A stretch of 64,000 nt of DNA from Periplaneta americana (Eukaryota > Arthropoda > Insecta > Blattodea > Blattidae): NCBI RefSeq assembly GCF_040183065.1, contig NC_091124.1:95622501-95686500 (forward strand), read 5' to 3'. Of this stretch, positions 21,491 to 32,756 are shown piece after piece. The notes under the pieces were generated by a model. It had not been told where the DNA came from. It did not search any database and saw only the letters and a program-made list of their open reading frames with translations. Numbering within the stretch: position 1 is the first letter of the stretch; each line of letters begins with the position of its first letter. The position numbers and the translations under genes were made by a program.

Positions 21491-22394
21491 ACCTGGCCAT
21501 TAGGGTGGAGTGAATCTATACATGAAATTATTTTTTATCTGTTTTCTAAATGTAATAGTTGCAAAAATCTGTATTTTCACTTAACTTAGGAATGTGAAAA
21601 ATATGGAGTTTCTATATTTAATTTTTAGGTGCACCAAGAGCTTTGAAGTTTCTTAAAATTATAATTTTCTGTCTCTTTCTATATTTGTTCTAGTACTTTG
21701 TTTTCCATTACATAGCTAATGAATTGCTGTAAAATCACATATTTAAACTTTATTTGGAAGACTCTAAATTGGGGTTGCAGTATACAGTATTTTTGAGGGG
21801 ATCCAAAGGGACAAAATATATAGTATTTTAAATAAAATATGACAAAAATTCCATTTTAGCACATTTATTTTTTTTAGTTAGAATTTATTTTTGTTTTCTT
21901 TTTCATTTCTTTCTGAGTGCTAACAAAATCAATAGGACCAATTATCATCCTTCTTTCTGTTCTTTGCTCTAGTAAAACATTCTTTCTTATTTTGGAACAC
22001 AGCGGTCTTTATCACAATTTGGCCTACAGTATTAAATTTTTTTGCATTTGCAACTGCATATACCAAATAGTTTGTTTGCTTCTTCTTTGAATTCTGCAAT
22101 GTTGTCATTTTAGTTGTCATCAATATGTTGTTTCTTACAAGGCTTCATTAAGTTTGTATATTGATCATGGTAAGCACGAATCAGTTGTTATATTCTTGTA
22201 TGACTGACTTTCGGAATTTATGCCTTTACCTGGATTTCCTTAGAAATATGATGCTCTTGGGGCACCTCCAAATATTAATGTAGAGAAAATATATTTTGCA
22301 TTGTTCTTTATGATATCACTGCACACCTTTTGTCTGATATTACATTTTGATTCCATAAACTTCGTATTTTCACTCCACCCTACTGTCCATACCT
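21491..22394. mobile_element. Possible TIR element
   Basis: TAGGGTGGAGTGAA at about 21501-21514 and TTCACTCCACCCTA at about 22369-22382 are perfect inverted complements, with weaker complementarity outside (ACCTGG/CCATACCT). A short minus-strand frame at 21929-22123 is unrecognised. Interior repeats GTGCACCAAGAGC and GCTCTTGGGGCACC are also inverted. Confidence 0.45.
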
Positions 22395-22456
22395 CAGGCT
22401 TCACGTCATTCATGACGTAATGACAGTCTAAGCACAACTAATCTAATATCCTCATG

Positions 22457-22960
22457 TTGTGGTATACTCGTAAATTCCTACCTTTAGTTATGGTAGTGAC
22501 AGTGGTGATGGAAATGATGCCAATTATTTTGAAATTTCATAGTGATACTCAGCTTATCAAAACTCAGAAATTGTATGTGCTTTTGTTAATGGTGGTGGAG
22601 GCAATGATGGTAATTGGAACTGTGGCAAGAACGACGTCGGTGGTGCTGAAGAAGATGATGTTTGTGCCGTTCGGTTATGATGATAGTGGTGGTGATGTCT
22701 TGATGACTAAGGAAGTGACAAAGACAATGATGGTTCTGGTGGCAGTGATAGTGATGATGATGCTAGTATTAGTGTGAAAATGAGGTGATAACGATGAAGC
22801 TTCTGGTGGTGGTAGTGACAAATGATGGCAGTAGTGATTATTTCGCAACTGACGATGATGACGGTGGTGGTGGGGGTAGTGATGAATAATGAGGTGAAGA
22901 CGACGATGACGGGATTCTGGTAACAACTCTGGAGATACAAGTAGCGACGACGATGATGAT
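22457..22960. repeat. GTG/GAT-rich cryptically simple DNA, block 1
   Basis: Dominated by GGTGGTGATGAT-type words with three-base periodicity. It yields valine/methionine- or asparagine/threonine-rich frames on both strands and shows no domain. Part of the intron between the second and third maltase exons. Confidence 0.85.
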
Positions 22961-23229
22961 GGTGTCAATTAGTGTCGTGGATTACAAGTGCTACGTTCGG
23001 TTCAAGTTTGTCGAGTATGGTGAAGTTCGAAATTCGCCAATGTTCGCTCTATAACAGGAGGCCTGTAGTGTTTGTTCCATCTTGTTATAAAAATATTCAC
23101 TTTCCTCCACTTTCATTCCTTCATGTTTTAACTGATTAAGGATTTTAGCACAGATCTTGTGATTAGTTTTTCATATGAAATGAGACGAAGTTTGTAATGC
23201 CTTGGTTGCCTCTCTCATGTTCGAACACT

Positions 23230-23407
23230 GCAGGACACTAGTGCCAATGGCAATAATGGTGATGCTGTTGGTAGTGGCAATGATGGTTGTGCTTGTGGTA
23301 GTAGTGGCGATGATGGTGGAGGCTGTGGTATTAACAGTATTGGTGAAGATGGTGATGGTAGTGATAGTGATGCTGGTGATTAATAGTGATGATGGTGGTG
23401 GTGGTAC
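23230..23407. repeat. GTG/GAT-rich simple DNA, block 2
   Basis: Same composition as block 1. It is split from block 3 by the element at 23408-23817, so blocks 2 and 3 were once continuous. Confidence 0.85.
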
Positions 23408-23817
23408 CAGGGTGCGAATTAAGATTTCTGATGAGGAGGGGATAGAATCCTAGATAGAGGATACCATACATAAAATTATTATTATCCTCATTCGATACAG
23501 CTCAACGCTTGGTTGCACTGAGTTGCTTGTCTTGATCTTGATCATAATAATTATATCCATGAGCAGGCTTGATATAAGGTTTCTAATTCCTAAGTTATTG
23601 ATTGTTGTCAGGTTGTCGATGATGATAATACTTCAATTATTTTCTTTGCTTACTTTATAAATTTATAAAGTATACTCGTATTAAAACAATCATTTTTTGT
23701 GAGGGGGGGGGATAGAAGTTATCCCTGGAAGGAATATTAATATGAATTTATGAAGGGGATAACTTTCCAACAGGGGGGAAATCCCTCCCATCCCTTCCCT
23801 CGTTAATTCGCACCCTG
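23408..23817. mobile_element. 410-bp MITE with hAT-like ends
   Basis: Perfect 15-bp TIRs CAGGGTGCGAATTAA (23408-23422) and TTAATTCGCACCCTG (23803-23817). The flanking octamers GGTGGTAC and GATGGTAG match at 6 of 8 positions, consistent with an old 8-bp duplication inside simple DNA. No ORF. Interior has GGGGGGGGATAG and GGGGGGAAATCCCTCCC. Confidence 0.75.
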
Positions 23818-25285
23818 GATGGTAGTGATCACGATTGACGTGCTTGTGGTATTAGTGACTATTGGTGGTGGTTGTGGTTTTAACAGTATTGGTGAAGATG
23901 GTGGTGGTAGCGAAAGTGATCCTGGTGATTAATGATGGTGGTAGTGGTGGTGGTGGTGGTGATAGTGATCGCGATGGTCATGCTTGTGGTATTAGTGACG
24001 ATAGTGGTGGTGGTTGTGGTGTTAACAGTATTGGTGAATATGGTGGTGGTAGCGATAGTGATAATAGTGATGATGATGGTGGTGGTGGTGGTGGTGGTGG
24101 TGGTGGTGGTGGTGGTGATCGCGCTTGGTGGTGGTAGTGACAAAGGTAGTGGTGATTGTGGTATTGACACTATTGGTGAAGATGGTGGTGGTAGTGGTGA
24201 CGATGGTGATAGTGGTATGTGTTATTGATAGTATTGGTGACGATAGTGATGCTGGTGATATTGATGACGATGGTGGTAGTTATGATATTGACGGTATTGA
24301 TGATGATGCTGATAGCGGCAATGTTGATGCTTGTAATTAATGGTACCACTGGTGGTGGTAATGATGCTGATGGTGATGCTGATGGTAAGGATGACGATGC
24401 TGGTTGTGTTCACAGTATTGGTGGCGATAATGATGATGGTAATGATAACGATGGTGATGGTGGTTGTGTTTACGATATTGGTGACGATAATTGTGGTGGT
24501 GGTGGTAGTGGGGGCAATGGTGATGCTGGTGGTAGTGGCTGACGGTGGTGGTAATGCTTGTGGTGTTGATTGTATTGGTGATGATGGTAATGGTAGTGAT
24601 AGTGGTAATGGTAATGATGGTGATGTGTTCACGGTATTGGTGATGATGATGGTGGTAATTGTGGCATTGGATGCCAGTGGTAATGATCACGATAGTGGTG
24701 TTTGTTGTGTTCATGATATTGGTGAAGGTGCTGGTGACCATGGTGATGCTAGTGGTAATGATGACGATGGTGGTGATTGTTGTGTTCACGGTATTGGTGA
24801 CGATGTGGTGGTAATGGTGGCTGGTGGTAATGATCACGATGGTGGTGTTTGTTGTGTTTACGATATTGGTGTAGGTGGTAGTGGCCATGGTGATGCTGGT
24901 GGTAATGATGACGATGGTGGTGATTGTTGTGTTCACGGTATTGGTGACGATGTGGTGGTAATGGTGGCTGGTGGTAATGATCACGATGGTGGTGTTTGTT
25001 GTGTTTACGATATTGGTGTAGGTGGTAGTGGCCATGGTGATGCTGGTGGTAATGATGACGATGGTGGTGATTATTGTGTTCACGGTATTGGTGATGATGG
25101 TGGTGGCAGTAGTGGCCAAGGTGAAGATGGTGTAATGATGATGGTAGTTATTGTAGTGTTCATACTATTAATGACAATGGTGCTGGTGGTAGTGGGGGCG
25201 ATGGTGATGCTGATGGTAGTGGTGACGTGATGGTGTTAGTGGTGATGATGGTTATTGTGACGATAGTTGTGGTGATGATAAAGGA
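23818..25285. repeat. GTG/GAT-rich simple DNA, block 3, with a 147-bp higher-order repeat
   Basis: Imperfect (GGT/GAT)n. Within it a longer unit starting GGTGGTGTTTGTTGTGTT recurs at 24841 and 24988, a 147-bp period with very high identity. Diverged relatives lie upstream (24690-24840) and downstream. The period is a multiple of three, so open frames persist on both strands (24340-25230 plus, 24337-25119 minus). I see no protein evidence. Confidence 0.85.
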
Positions 25286-25376
25286 GAACAACATAATTTT
25301 ATTACATCAATTTAATTGTCATGAGTCATTAACTTGAGGAAACATTTAGTAGCTGTAAAAATATTTCTTTCTGCAG

Positions 25377-25508
25377 ATCGTACCCCGACAGTGAATCGTA
25401 CGTGGTAATCGTAAACCTGGGAAGCAGCGTCGAATCAGTGACCATCGACTCGTCTATACAGACACTGTATGTGCGCGTTGCCAGTGTACAATCCATGCGG
25501 AATGAGGG
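25377..25508 (+). CDS. Maltase/alpha-glucosidase (GH13), exon of the C-terminal beta domain
   Basis: After the split Arg codon, this encodes SYPDSESYVVIVNLGSSVES, VTIDSSIQTLYVRVASVQSM and RNEG. YVVxxNLGS is the beta-sandwich domain C that follows the barrel in maltases. The acceptor is TTCTGCAG (to 25376) and the donor GTGAGT (25509). It enters in phase 2 and leaves with two bases of a codon. It begins about 90 bp after the simple-repeat block. Confidence 0.92.
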
Positions 25509-25770
25509 GTGAGTACTGTTAGGCCTATAAGTCCATTTAGTGTGTTCCTTTTCAATCTTCTATACCGTCTTTTATCAGAACAAGAGTCACTTAAAGTGAT
25601 AAAGAGGAAAGATTTAACTTCAGAAATCTCTAGTAAAACACGTGAAATGTACAGGGACCGAGCGTGACGTTGCAAAGAACAGCATTCCTCCTTCCTTACC
25701 TCGATGGCAGTCAGCTGAAGGACAGGTGTATGGACAGGCAGGCAGATAAGCACAGAAAGAATTAGAGAAA

Positions 25771-25775
25771 GTGTA

Positions 25776-25820
<45 letters not shown>

Positions 25821-25835
25821 GCGCGTGTGTGTGTG
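25771..25835. repeat. Alternating purine-pyrimidine tract (TG)n/(TGCG)n
   Basis: Runs of GTGTGTGTGT, GCGTGCGTGCGT and GCGCGCGTGTGTGT form about 60 bp of near-perfect purine-pyrimidine alternation, a Z-DNA-prone sequence. The frame reading through it is artefactual. Confidence 0.9.
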
Positions 25836-26009
25836 GTTTTTAACGCCATATTCACTTTCTGTGTGGCGTGAAAAGAGTGATATATCCAGTTCTCAATTGC
25901 TGAGCATTTGGAAAGCAGATGAGAGTTCAAAAATATACGTTACACAACTGTCACAAGTCGCTTCTTCGCCTGTGGAAGCTATAGTCATACATATTTTCCT
26001 TCATTACAG

Positions 26010-26139
26010 GCAATTCGTCAGCAGTTCAAGCCACTTATTCGACAAACAACTTCAGCCATCTCGCATCGAAAAAGCGAACATATGCAATATCCAGATGCTG
26101 AACCTAAGCCGTGAGCTTTGCTCTACCTACCTAAATTAA
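26010..26139 (+). CDS. Weak candidate terminal exon of the maltase
   Basis: A TTCATTACAG acceptor at 26000-26009 is followed by a frame in the correct phase that ends at TAA 26137-26139, encoding QFVSSSSHLFDKQLQ and so on. The sequence does not resemble a typical maltase C-terminus (usually a beta-strand followed by a hydrophobic VL tail). It may be a lineage-specific tail or chance. Confidence 0.2.
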
Positions 26140-26244
26140 TTTTGCTATGTATTAGATTGCACTAGGCCAGATTAGCTTACCTTAGGCTCCTGTTTGCGAC
26201 CTACCGAAAATCCTCATTCAAATTTCTAAAATTGCATTAACTAA

Positions 26245-26440
26245 TTAATTCATTCATTCATTCATAATGTTTCGCTCAAGGGCAGATCTTTCACTGCAAA
26301 CCCAGCATTGTTCAATCTTTCTATTTTCTGTCTTCCTCTTAGTCTCTGCATATGATCCATGTAATCTTAATGTTGTCTATAATCTGATAGCTTCTTCTGC
26401 TCCGAACTTTTGTTCCATTCACCATTCCTTCCAATGCATA
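26245..26440 (-). pseudogene. LINE family A 3' end
   Basis: Minus copy of the LINE A C-terminal region and 3' end. The (AATG)n tail appears as TTCATTCATTCATTCATAATG at 26248-26268, then AAGGGCAGAT. Heavily mutated. Confidence 0.7.
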
Positions 26441-27138
26441 TGACTCCGAAAATTCTTATAGGTACTGTAATTTCGCACAACTATGGTCCATGATACAACC
26501 ATTAAAATTTTGCGCTCTATAACCTCGTATGTCTACATTTTTGCTGTACTGAAGTTTGAAGTAAAGTCATTGCTGCTATCGATGAACAGTCTAAGACACT
26601 CTACAACGTTCACAGAGTGGAACATAGTTGTGCTCCAGGACCATAGTTGTGGAAAATTACGGTACTTCGAGATTAGCATAGGACATCACTCATTCTATGC
26701 ATGTTAAGCATACATAAACTGTTCCTTGTCAGAAAAACTTAAGTGCAAAATTAGGGCCAGAAATTAATATTAAGTTCTATACTCGTAATATAGAAATATC
26801 ATATTTGAAAGAAAAAGTCCACCTTCATTTCTGATGTCTTTTCGGTTGCTTGAAAAAGTGGACAGGTTTTCTTTTGCCTTCTCTTCATCACAGAAATTAC
26901 TTTAAAGATAACATTCCACTTTTCGTTATGCATAACATTCCTAGCCATCTCTGAACTCCAGACTGTCTCAACACTGTGAAGTAAAAGCTGTCAATGTATC
27001 TCTGAGAAGTTAACGTTATTAGAGTGAAAGGGAGGGTGGGGGCTTGTACTTCAACTCTTCACCGAGCCTCTTTATTTATTTGATGTTGGATGCACAGTAA
27101 TGTGTTGTGTATTTTTCAGGAGTGATTACCGGTACAAC
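26441..27138. other. No gene seen
   Basis: Short frames only. Nothing recognised. Confidence 0.4.
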
Positions 27139-27757
27139 TTACTTACCTACTTACTTACAAATGGCTTTTAAGGAACCCGAAGGTTCATTGCCACCCTCAC
27201 ATAAGCCCACCATTGGTCCCTATCCTGTGCAAGATTAATCCAGTCTCTATCATCATATCCCACCTCCCTCAAATCCATTTTAATATTATCCTCCCATCTA
27301 GGTCTCGGCCTCCCTAAAGGTCATTTTCCCTCCGGTCTCCCAACTAACACTCTATATGCATTTCTGGATTCGCCCATACGTGCTACATGCCCTGCCCATC
27401 TCAAACGTCTGGATTTAATGTTCCTAATTATGTCAGGTGAAGAATACAATGCGTGCAGTTCTGTGTTGTGTAACTTTCTCCATTCTCCTGTAACTTCATC
27501 CTGCTTAGCCCCAAATATTTTCCTAAGCACCTTATTCTCAAACACTCTTAACCTATGTTCCTCTCTCAGAGTGAGAGTCCAAGTTTCACAACCATACAGA
27601 AGAACCGGTAATATAACTGTTTTATAAATTCTAACTTTCAGATTTTTGAACAGCAGACTGGATGATAAGAGCTTCTCAACCGAATAATAACATACATTTC
27701 CCATAATTATTCTGCGTTTAATTTCCTCCCGAGTGTCATTTATATTTGTTACTGCGA
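27139..27757 (-). pseudogene. LINE family B, C-terminal part of ORF2
   Basis: The minus-strand frame gives VTNINDTREEIKRRI, KVRIYKTVILPVLLYGCETW, RLRWAGHVARMGESRNAYRV and GRPEGK, then frame breaks before the (TAAG)n tail at 27140-27160. It is fused at its 5' side to unrelated sequence (next entry). Confidence 0.8.
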
Positions 27758-28010
27758 GGCTTATTGTAGGGATTCGTAACAAGCTGTTTTTACGGTGATG
27801 GGTTGTTAGCCCTTCGCCCAACCCCCAAGCTGGAGGACCACCCCTTATCGGCTGTCCACGACTGCTTATTCAATATATTCGTAGCTACCCTCCATATCTG
27901 GAGGCTGTCTCCTCTATCCGCAACCTGAGGACGCGCCATGCCATGGTGATAGGGACCCACAATACATGGATCGGTACAACACTCTCATGAAATGTCCTAA
28001 GTAGCATAGC
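27758..28010 (-). mobile_element. Second retroelement segment fused to LINE B
   Basis: Minus-strand reading gives CCATGGCATGGCGCGTCCTC and later GGGGTTGGGCGAAGGGC. This block, which I recall as a common insect retroelement UTR, is unlike the sequence expected upstream in LINE B (GATVTNIN...). The join at about 27757 suggests template switching or a hybrid element. Confidence 0.45.
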
Positions 28011-28394
28011 TTCTTGTGATATAATAATACTCATATTCTCCAAAGTGAACAGAAATACGAGTAATTGCCAAGTAGGAATCGCTAAAGTAGCATCGAACAC
28101 CCTGGTGAGTGGTTTCAGTGAGAGAACATAGAGGGAATGAGAAGGTATTATAGCCTGTTATACACACTGAAGTCGCTGCAACGTACTTTTAGTGATAGAA
28201 GCAGAAGTAAAATTTCCTATTGGACTGCTGGAGTGCGACTGCTACACCCTCGCACTCTCTGTCTCTTTCTATTCGATCCCTCTCTTCCTTTTTCAACCCT
28301 ATAGCCTCTACATTCCGCATTTCAAAACCAGAGTTGTTCAGTTTAAGATAAGTTTAACAATTCAGAATCTGAATTACTTGAACTCCATATAATT

Positions 28395-28586
28395 AAAATC
28401 TTAGAGGGGGATTGGGCCAATTTTCGCAAATGTTTCTATAATTGTGCCTTCGTAGCTCAGTTGGAAGAACGTCGGAATTTAGATGTCAACGTCCCAGGTT
28501 CAATTCCTCGCCACTCCTTTTCATTCTATTCTGTTTCAAGATAGTATAATGTAATAACATAAAAAGAAAGAACTAACACCAGTATT
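28395..28586 (+). repeat. Outer left arm of a composite palindrome, with tRNA-like core
   Basis: The arm starts AAAATCTTAGAGGGGGATTG and contains a tRNA-like segment (CCTTCGTAGCTCAGTTGG ... CCCAGGTTCAATTCC). Its reverse complement is at 33580-33615 plus 36472-36629, where it is cut by the hAT at 33616. Confidence 0.8.
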
Positions 28587-28751
28587 AGTCAAGAGCCACC
28601 AATGATTTCTGTACATAAACATGAACCATGAGATAATGTCCCTGTTAAATTTATTTTGCTCAGTTATTGAACAAAAATTATTATACAATAGGTTGATAGA
28701 AGTTATCACTGCCTTAACCCTAGATCATATATACCCAGATAGGTCGGCCTT

Positions 28752-29029
28752 ATTACTGTTCTGAAACCACGAAAGTACGCCCATTGTAGTCTATCTACTG
28801 AGGTTGGATTTCATTTTGCTCCAATGCGAAATTTTTTTGCAATCGCATTGAAATATTGTTCACTTCAGTAACAAAATTTCAAAGAAACAATGACCAAACA
28901 AAACCCATTGTAGTTGAAGTTAATTCACAAGATTCTGGTACCGTAACTAAAATTATTTATTTTTAGTGAAAGCAAATAGTGCTGAATACAAAAAGCGTTT
29001 AGTACATAATGGTATACTTGACACACTTA
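28752..29029 (+). repeat. Inner left arm (278 bp) of the composite palindrome
   Basis: Reverse complement of 32159-32436 with few differences (for example TTACTGTTCTGAAAC versus GTTTCAGAACAGTAA). No coding. Together with the outer arms it brackets the transposon at 29348-32060. Confidence 0.85.
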
Positions 29030-29347
29030 GTTCCACTAACACTTTATGCATTTTTTTTCAACGGTTTGATTCTAGATATAAATTCTCTCTGAGGACTTCC
29101 AATAAACTAAAGTGAACTATTTACAAGGGTATGAAGTGCTTTTACAACTGACTAAACATTTATCTTGGTTGCATAACCTCTAGACGAGATCACATTGAGG
29201 AATATAGAATAGGACTAATGTTTAAGTGTAACCATTTCTACCGATATTCTTCCTTAGGGCCAGTGATTAATAGTAAAACGATTGGACATGAACATGGTCC
29301 GACAAATTTCACAGTCAAAATTTTTATTGTGCAAAATTAACCATTAA

Positions 29348-32060
29348 GGGGGGATGTAGGGCGGATATGACCAAAGATCACATTTTTTAAAAAGTGGTTT
29401 AAAATAAACTTTATAGTCTTGAGAATGTGTCCACAAAATTTTACGGCCGAATTCCAATTATAAATGGGCTTTAAAAATTTAAAGAGCCATGGCCGCTCTG
29501 TGCCACGCCCACTTTTTTACCAAATACTCCAGTCATCCTTCATTTTCTCTCTTTTTGTACATGCAAACGCTTGGAAAGGCTATATGTTTGAGTGTAGATG
29601 GCTGTGAGCAGGAGTACCACGTGTATTTTAGGCGGGAAGAGCATGCTTGCTTTGATTTCTTGGTTTGGAGGTAGTAAACACGTGTTTGTTGTGAAGTTGG
29701 TTTTGTAAGTTTTGTCTTCCACGAGTGTTATTTATACAGCATGCCTCGTTTCAGTAGCAGTGTGTTTAGAAAAGTGAAAAGAAGTATTATAAATAATACA
29801 AAAAAGAAACGTGTGTTCAAGAAAAGGTTAGGGCTGTACCAACTCTCAATGTAGAAGGACAACAGAGCAGGTCTAGCATAAAGATTGGAGAAGGAATTGA
29901 ATTGCAAAATAATGTTGATGAAAGTAAATTGAATACAGGGTTTAGAATAATTGATTTGTCCATTCTTTCGTCTGCCATAAACAATGCCTATTGTTGCTCA
30001 ACTTGTGGCTCCAAATCACACAAAATTCATGATGATGAAAACAGGTTTGATGTTGTTTGTACTCTCCATATAGTGTGTGACAATTGTGGATTCGATTCAC
30101 AATTTAAAACTTCTAATAGAAAAAATAATGCATATGAAGCCAATATTAGATTGACTTACAGCATGAGATGTGTTGGTGTTGGGAGGGAAGGAACAAATTT
30201 GGTTTGTGGTCTCATGAACATGCCTCCACCAACAATACGTTACACTGATACTAATAATGTGCTACTAAAATCCTTGAAAAAAGTGTGCGATGAGTCTATG
30301 ACAAAAGCAGTACAACAAGCAGTCTCTGTAAATGATTGTGATGGAAATGATCTATCTGTGTCCTGTGATGGTACTTGGATGAGGCGTGGATTTTCCTCCC
30401 TCTATGGTGTATCGACCGTAGTCAGTATCGATACAGGTAAAGTATTAGATGCCCAAGTACTGAGTAAGTACTGCACTACATGCTCCACCAGAAAGAAAAG
30501 TTTAAATAAAAATGAAGAGGAACAATGGGAACAAAATCATGCTAAGTCTTGCTGCAAGAATTATCATGGTTCTAGTGGTGGGATGGAGGCAGCAGGAATG
30601 AAATTAATTTTTCATCGCTCCCAAGAGAAATATGGTGTACGCTATGTAAAGTACTTGGGAGACGGTGATTCCAGTGCCTTCAAAAGTGTGTTTGAAAGTG
30701 AGCCATATGGATCAGATTGCCCTATTGAGAAGCTGGAGTGTGTTGGACACGTCCAGAAACGTATGGGTTCTAGGCTGCTGAAACTTACCAAGGATATGAA
30801 GGGTAAGAAACTGGAAGATGGTAAGGGGATTGGAGGAGCTGGACGACTAACTAAGAAGGAAATCCAGTCAATACAAATGTATTATGGAGCTGCCATCAGA
30901 CAGAATGTGGGTAATTTGGATAGTATGCAGCATGCTGTATGGGCAATCTACTTCCACAAGTTATCCACAGATACCAAACCCCAGCATGGTTTGTGTGGCG
31001 AGTGGTGTCCATACAAGAAGGCACGAAACAATGCACAACAATACAGCCATAAACATAGTCTACCAGAGCCAGTCATGAATGCCATGAAACCAACTTTTAG
31101 GGCTCTGGCCAAGCCAGATCTCCTAAAGAAATGCGTTCATGGCAAAACTCAGAATCCCAATGAGTCTTTGAATCAGCTGATTTGGAAGCGCTGCCCTAAA
31201 ACTCTGTTTGTGTCTTCTACAGTAGTACAAATAGCCACATTGGATGCTATTTTGGTCTATAATGATGGCAATGTAGGGAGAATAAGAACTCTTCCAGAAC
31301 TTGGATTTGAACCAGGTGCGTTCACAATAAACATACTCCAAGGTATCGACAGCAGGAGAATCGACAGTGCCAACACTGCTCTTCAAAAAATACAACAAGA
31401 GGCACGGCAGAGAAGATCCCTGAAGAGGAAGGAAGCTGAGGACCTTCAGGAAGAACAGGAGTATGGTGCAGGGGATTTTTAGAGGTACAAAAATGGATAT
31501 GGCATGTCGCATGTGTATAGAAATCTTTACAATAAGTTTTCCGTACTTTACATTTTTCTATTGTTAAGGAACATTTTCTCAGAAACTATTTAAGATAAAG
31601 CAATGAAATTTTGCACATATATTTATCACTGAATTATAAAAGTTTTCCTGTAGAAAATTTTATTTCACATGTGAATTGAAAGTTTTTACATTAGATAAAG
31701 TAGTAACATTTAATAAAACAAATTACCATACATATAAAAAATATATTTCGGAAAAGGTATTTGATATTTTAAACTTCTGTCTGCAGGGATTGGTTAGATA
31801 TAGTATTGAGAAAATGTACACAAAATTTCAAATCAATATGTCCAATAGATATTGAGAAAATGTTCCTTATCTTCCTATACATCAGGTTAGGATACATTGG
31901 CTTATAACTCCGCTTCCATATATGCTAGGATATTGTGAATCGGTACTGAAGCACATACATTCATTGTCAGTTATCCTACCAAATTTCAAATTTATAGCTT
32001 CAAAACTGTGGAAACCATGATGAATACAAAAAACGGTGCGCTTCCGGCCTACATCCCCCC
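29348..32060 (+). mobile_element. TTAA-flanked DNA transposon with Mutator/Kolobok-like transposase
   Basis: TIRs GGGGGGATGTAGGGCGGA (29348) and its near-complement ending CCTACATCCCCCC (32060) match at 17 of 18. Both ends abut TTAA (29344-29347 and 32061-32064), the target site used by Kolobok and piggyBac elements. It carries the transposase ORF below. Length 2713 bp. Confidence 0.85.
29741..31482 (+). CDS. Mutator/Kolobok-like DDE transposase, one apparent frameshift near the start
   Basis: The main frame (from 29902, 526 aa) is free of stops. Near the N-terminus there is a CxxC pair cluster (CCSTCGSKSH ... CDNCGF, residues 31-70), a zinc-finger-like module. The candidate catalytic triad is D156 in CDGTWMRRG, D254 or D256 in YLGDGDSSAF, and E421 in NPNESLNQLIWKRC. 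The natural start is probably ATG 29741 (MPRFSSSVFRKVKRSI), which is one frame off; the shift lies near 29823. Otherwise the protein looks complete. Superfamily naming is from memory. Confidence 0.75.
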
Positions 32061-32158
32061 TTAATACCAAAGGGAGGATATCAATAATATTTCATGTCAC
32101 TTGTTGGACGCAGCTGCATAACATTGCTTTCATAAGTTAATGCCTTTTTTTTTTTATA

Positions 32159-32436
32159 TAAGTGTGTCAAGTATACCATTATGTACTAAACGTTTTTTGT
32201 ATTCAGCACTATTTGCTTTCACTAAAAATAAATAATTTTAGTTATGGTACCAGAATCTTGTGAATTAACTTCAACTACAATGGGTTTTGTTTGGTCATTG
32301 TTTCTTTGAAATTTTCTTACTGAAGTGAACAATATTTCAATGCGATTGCAAAAAAATTTTGCATTGGAGCAAAATGAAATCAAACTTCAGTATATAGACT
32401 ACAATGGGCGTACTTTCGTAGTTTCAGAACAGTAAT
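32159..32436 (-). repeat. Inner right arm of the composite palindrome
   Basis: Inverted copy of 28752-29029, described there. Confidence 0.85.
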
Positions 32437-32756
32437 ATTATAGGTCCTCTTGTTTCCTATGAATACTTTCCATTGAGAAGTACAAGCATTTTCCCACACA
32501 TTTATCACTTATAACATATTTCTTTTGTCTAGTGCAGTCTATAATCTTTCATTTAAAAATGTATGTAGCTAATTCATCACGAGAATATTTACATTCGGCG
32601 ATTTAGTGATGCTATGTCAACCATGAGAGACAAGAATGTGTATAGTAAATTATATTTTACATGCTTTGTATACTAAGTCACTTTCCAGAAAATGGATAAT
32701 TGCTCTGTTATTTACTGGAAATATTGTTTACAGTTGTATTCAATTTATTGTGTCAA

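Noticed and set aside
24337-25230. Long frames of 296 aa (plus) and 260 aa (minus) in the GTG/GAT block
   Set aside because: Both arise from three-base periodic simple DNA, lack domains, and lie in a maltase intron.
25454-25930. 158-aa minus frame over the TG/TGCG tract
   Set aside because: Reads through a microsatellite and antisense to a supported exon.
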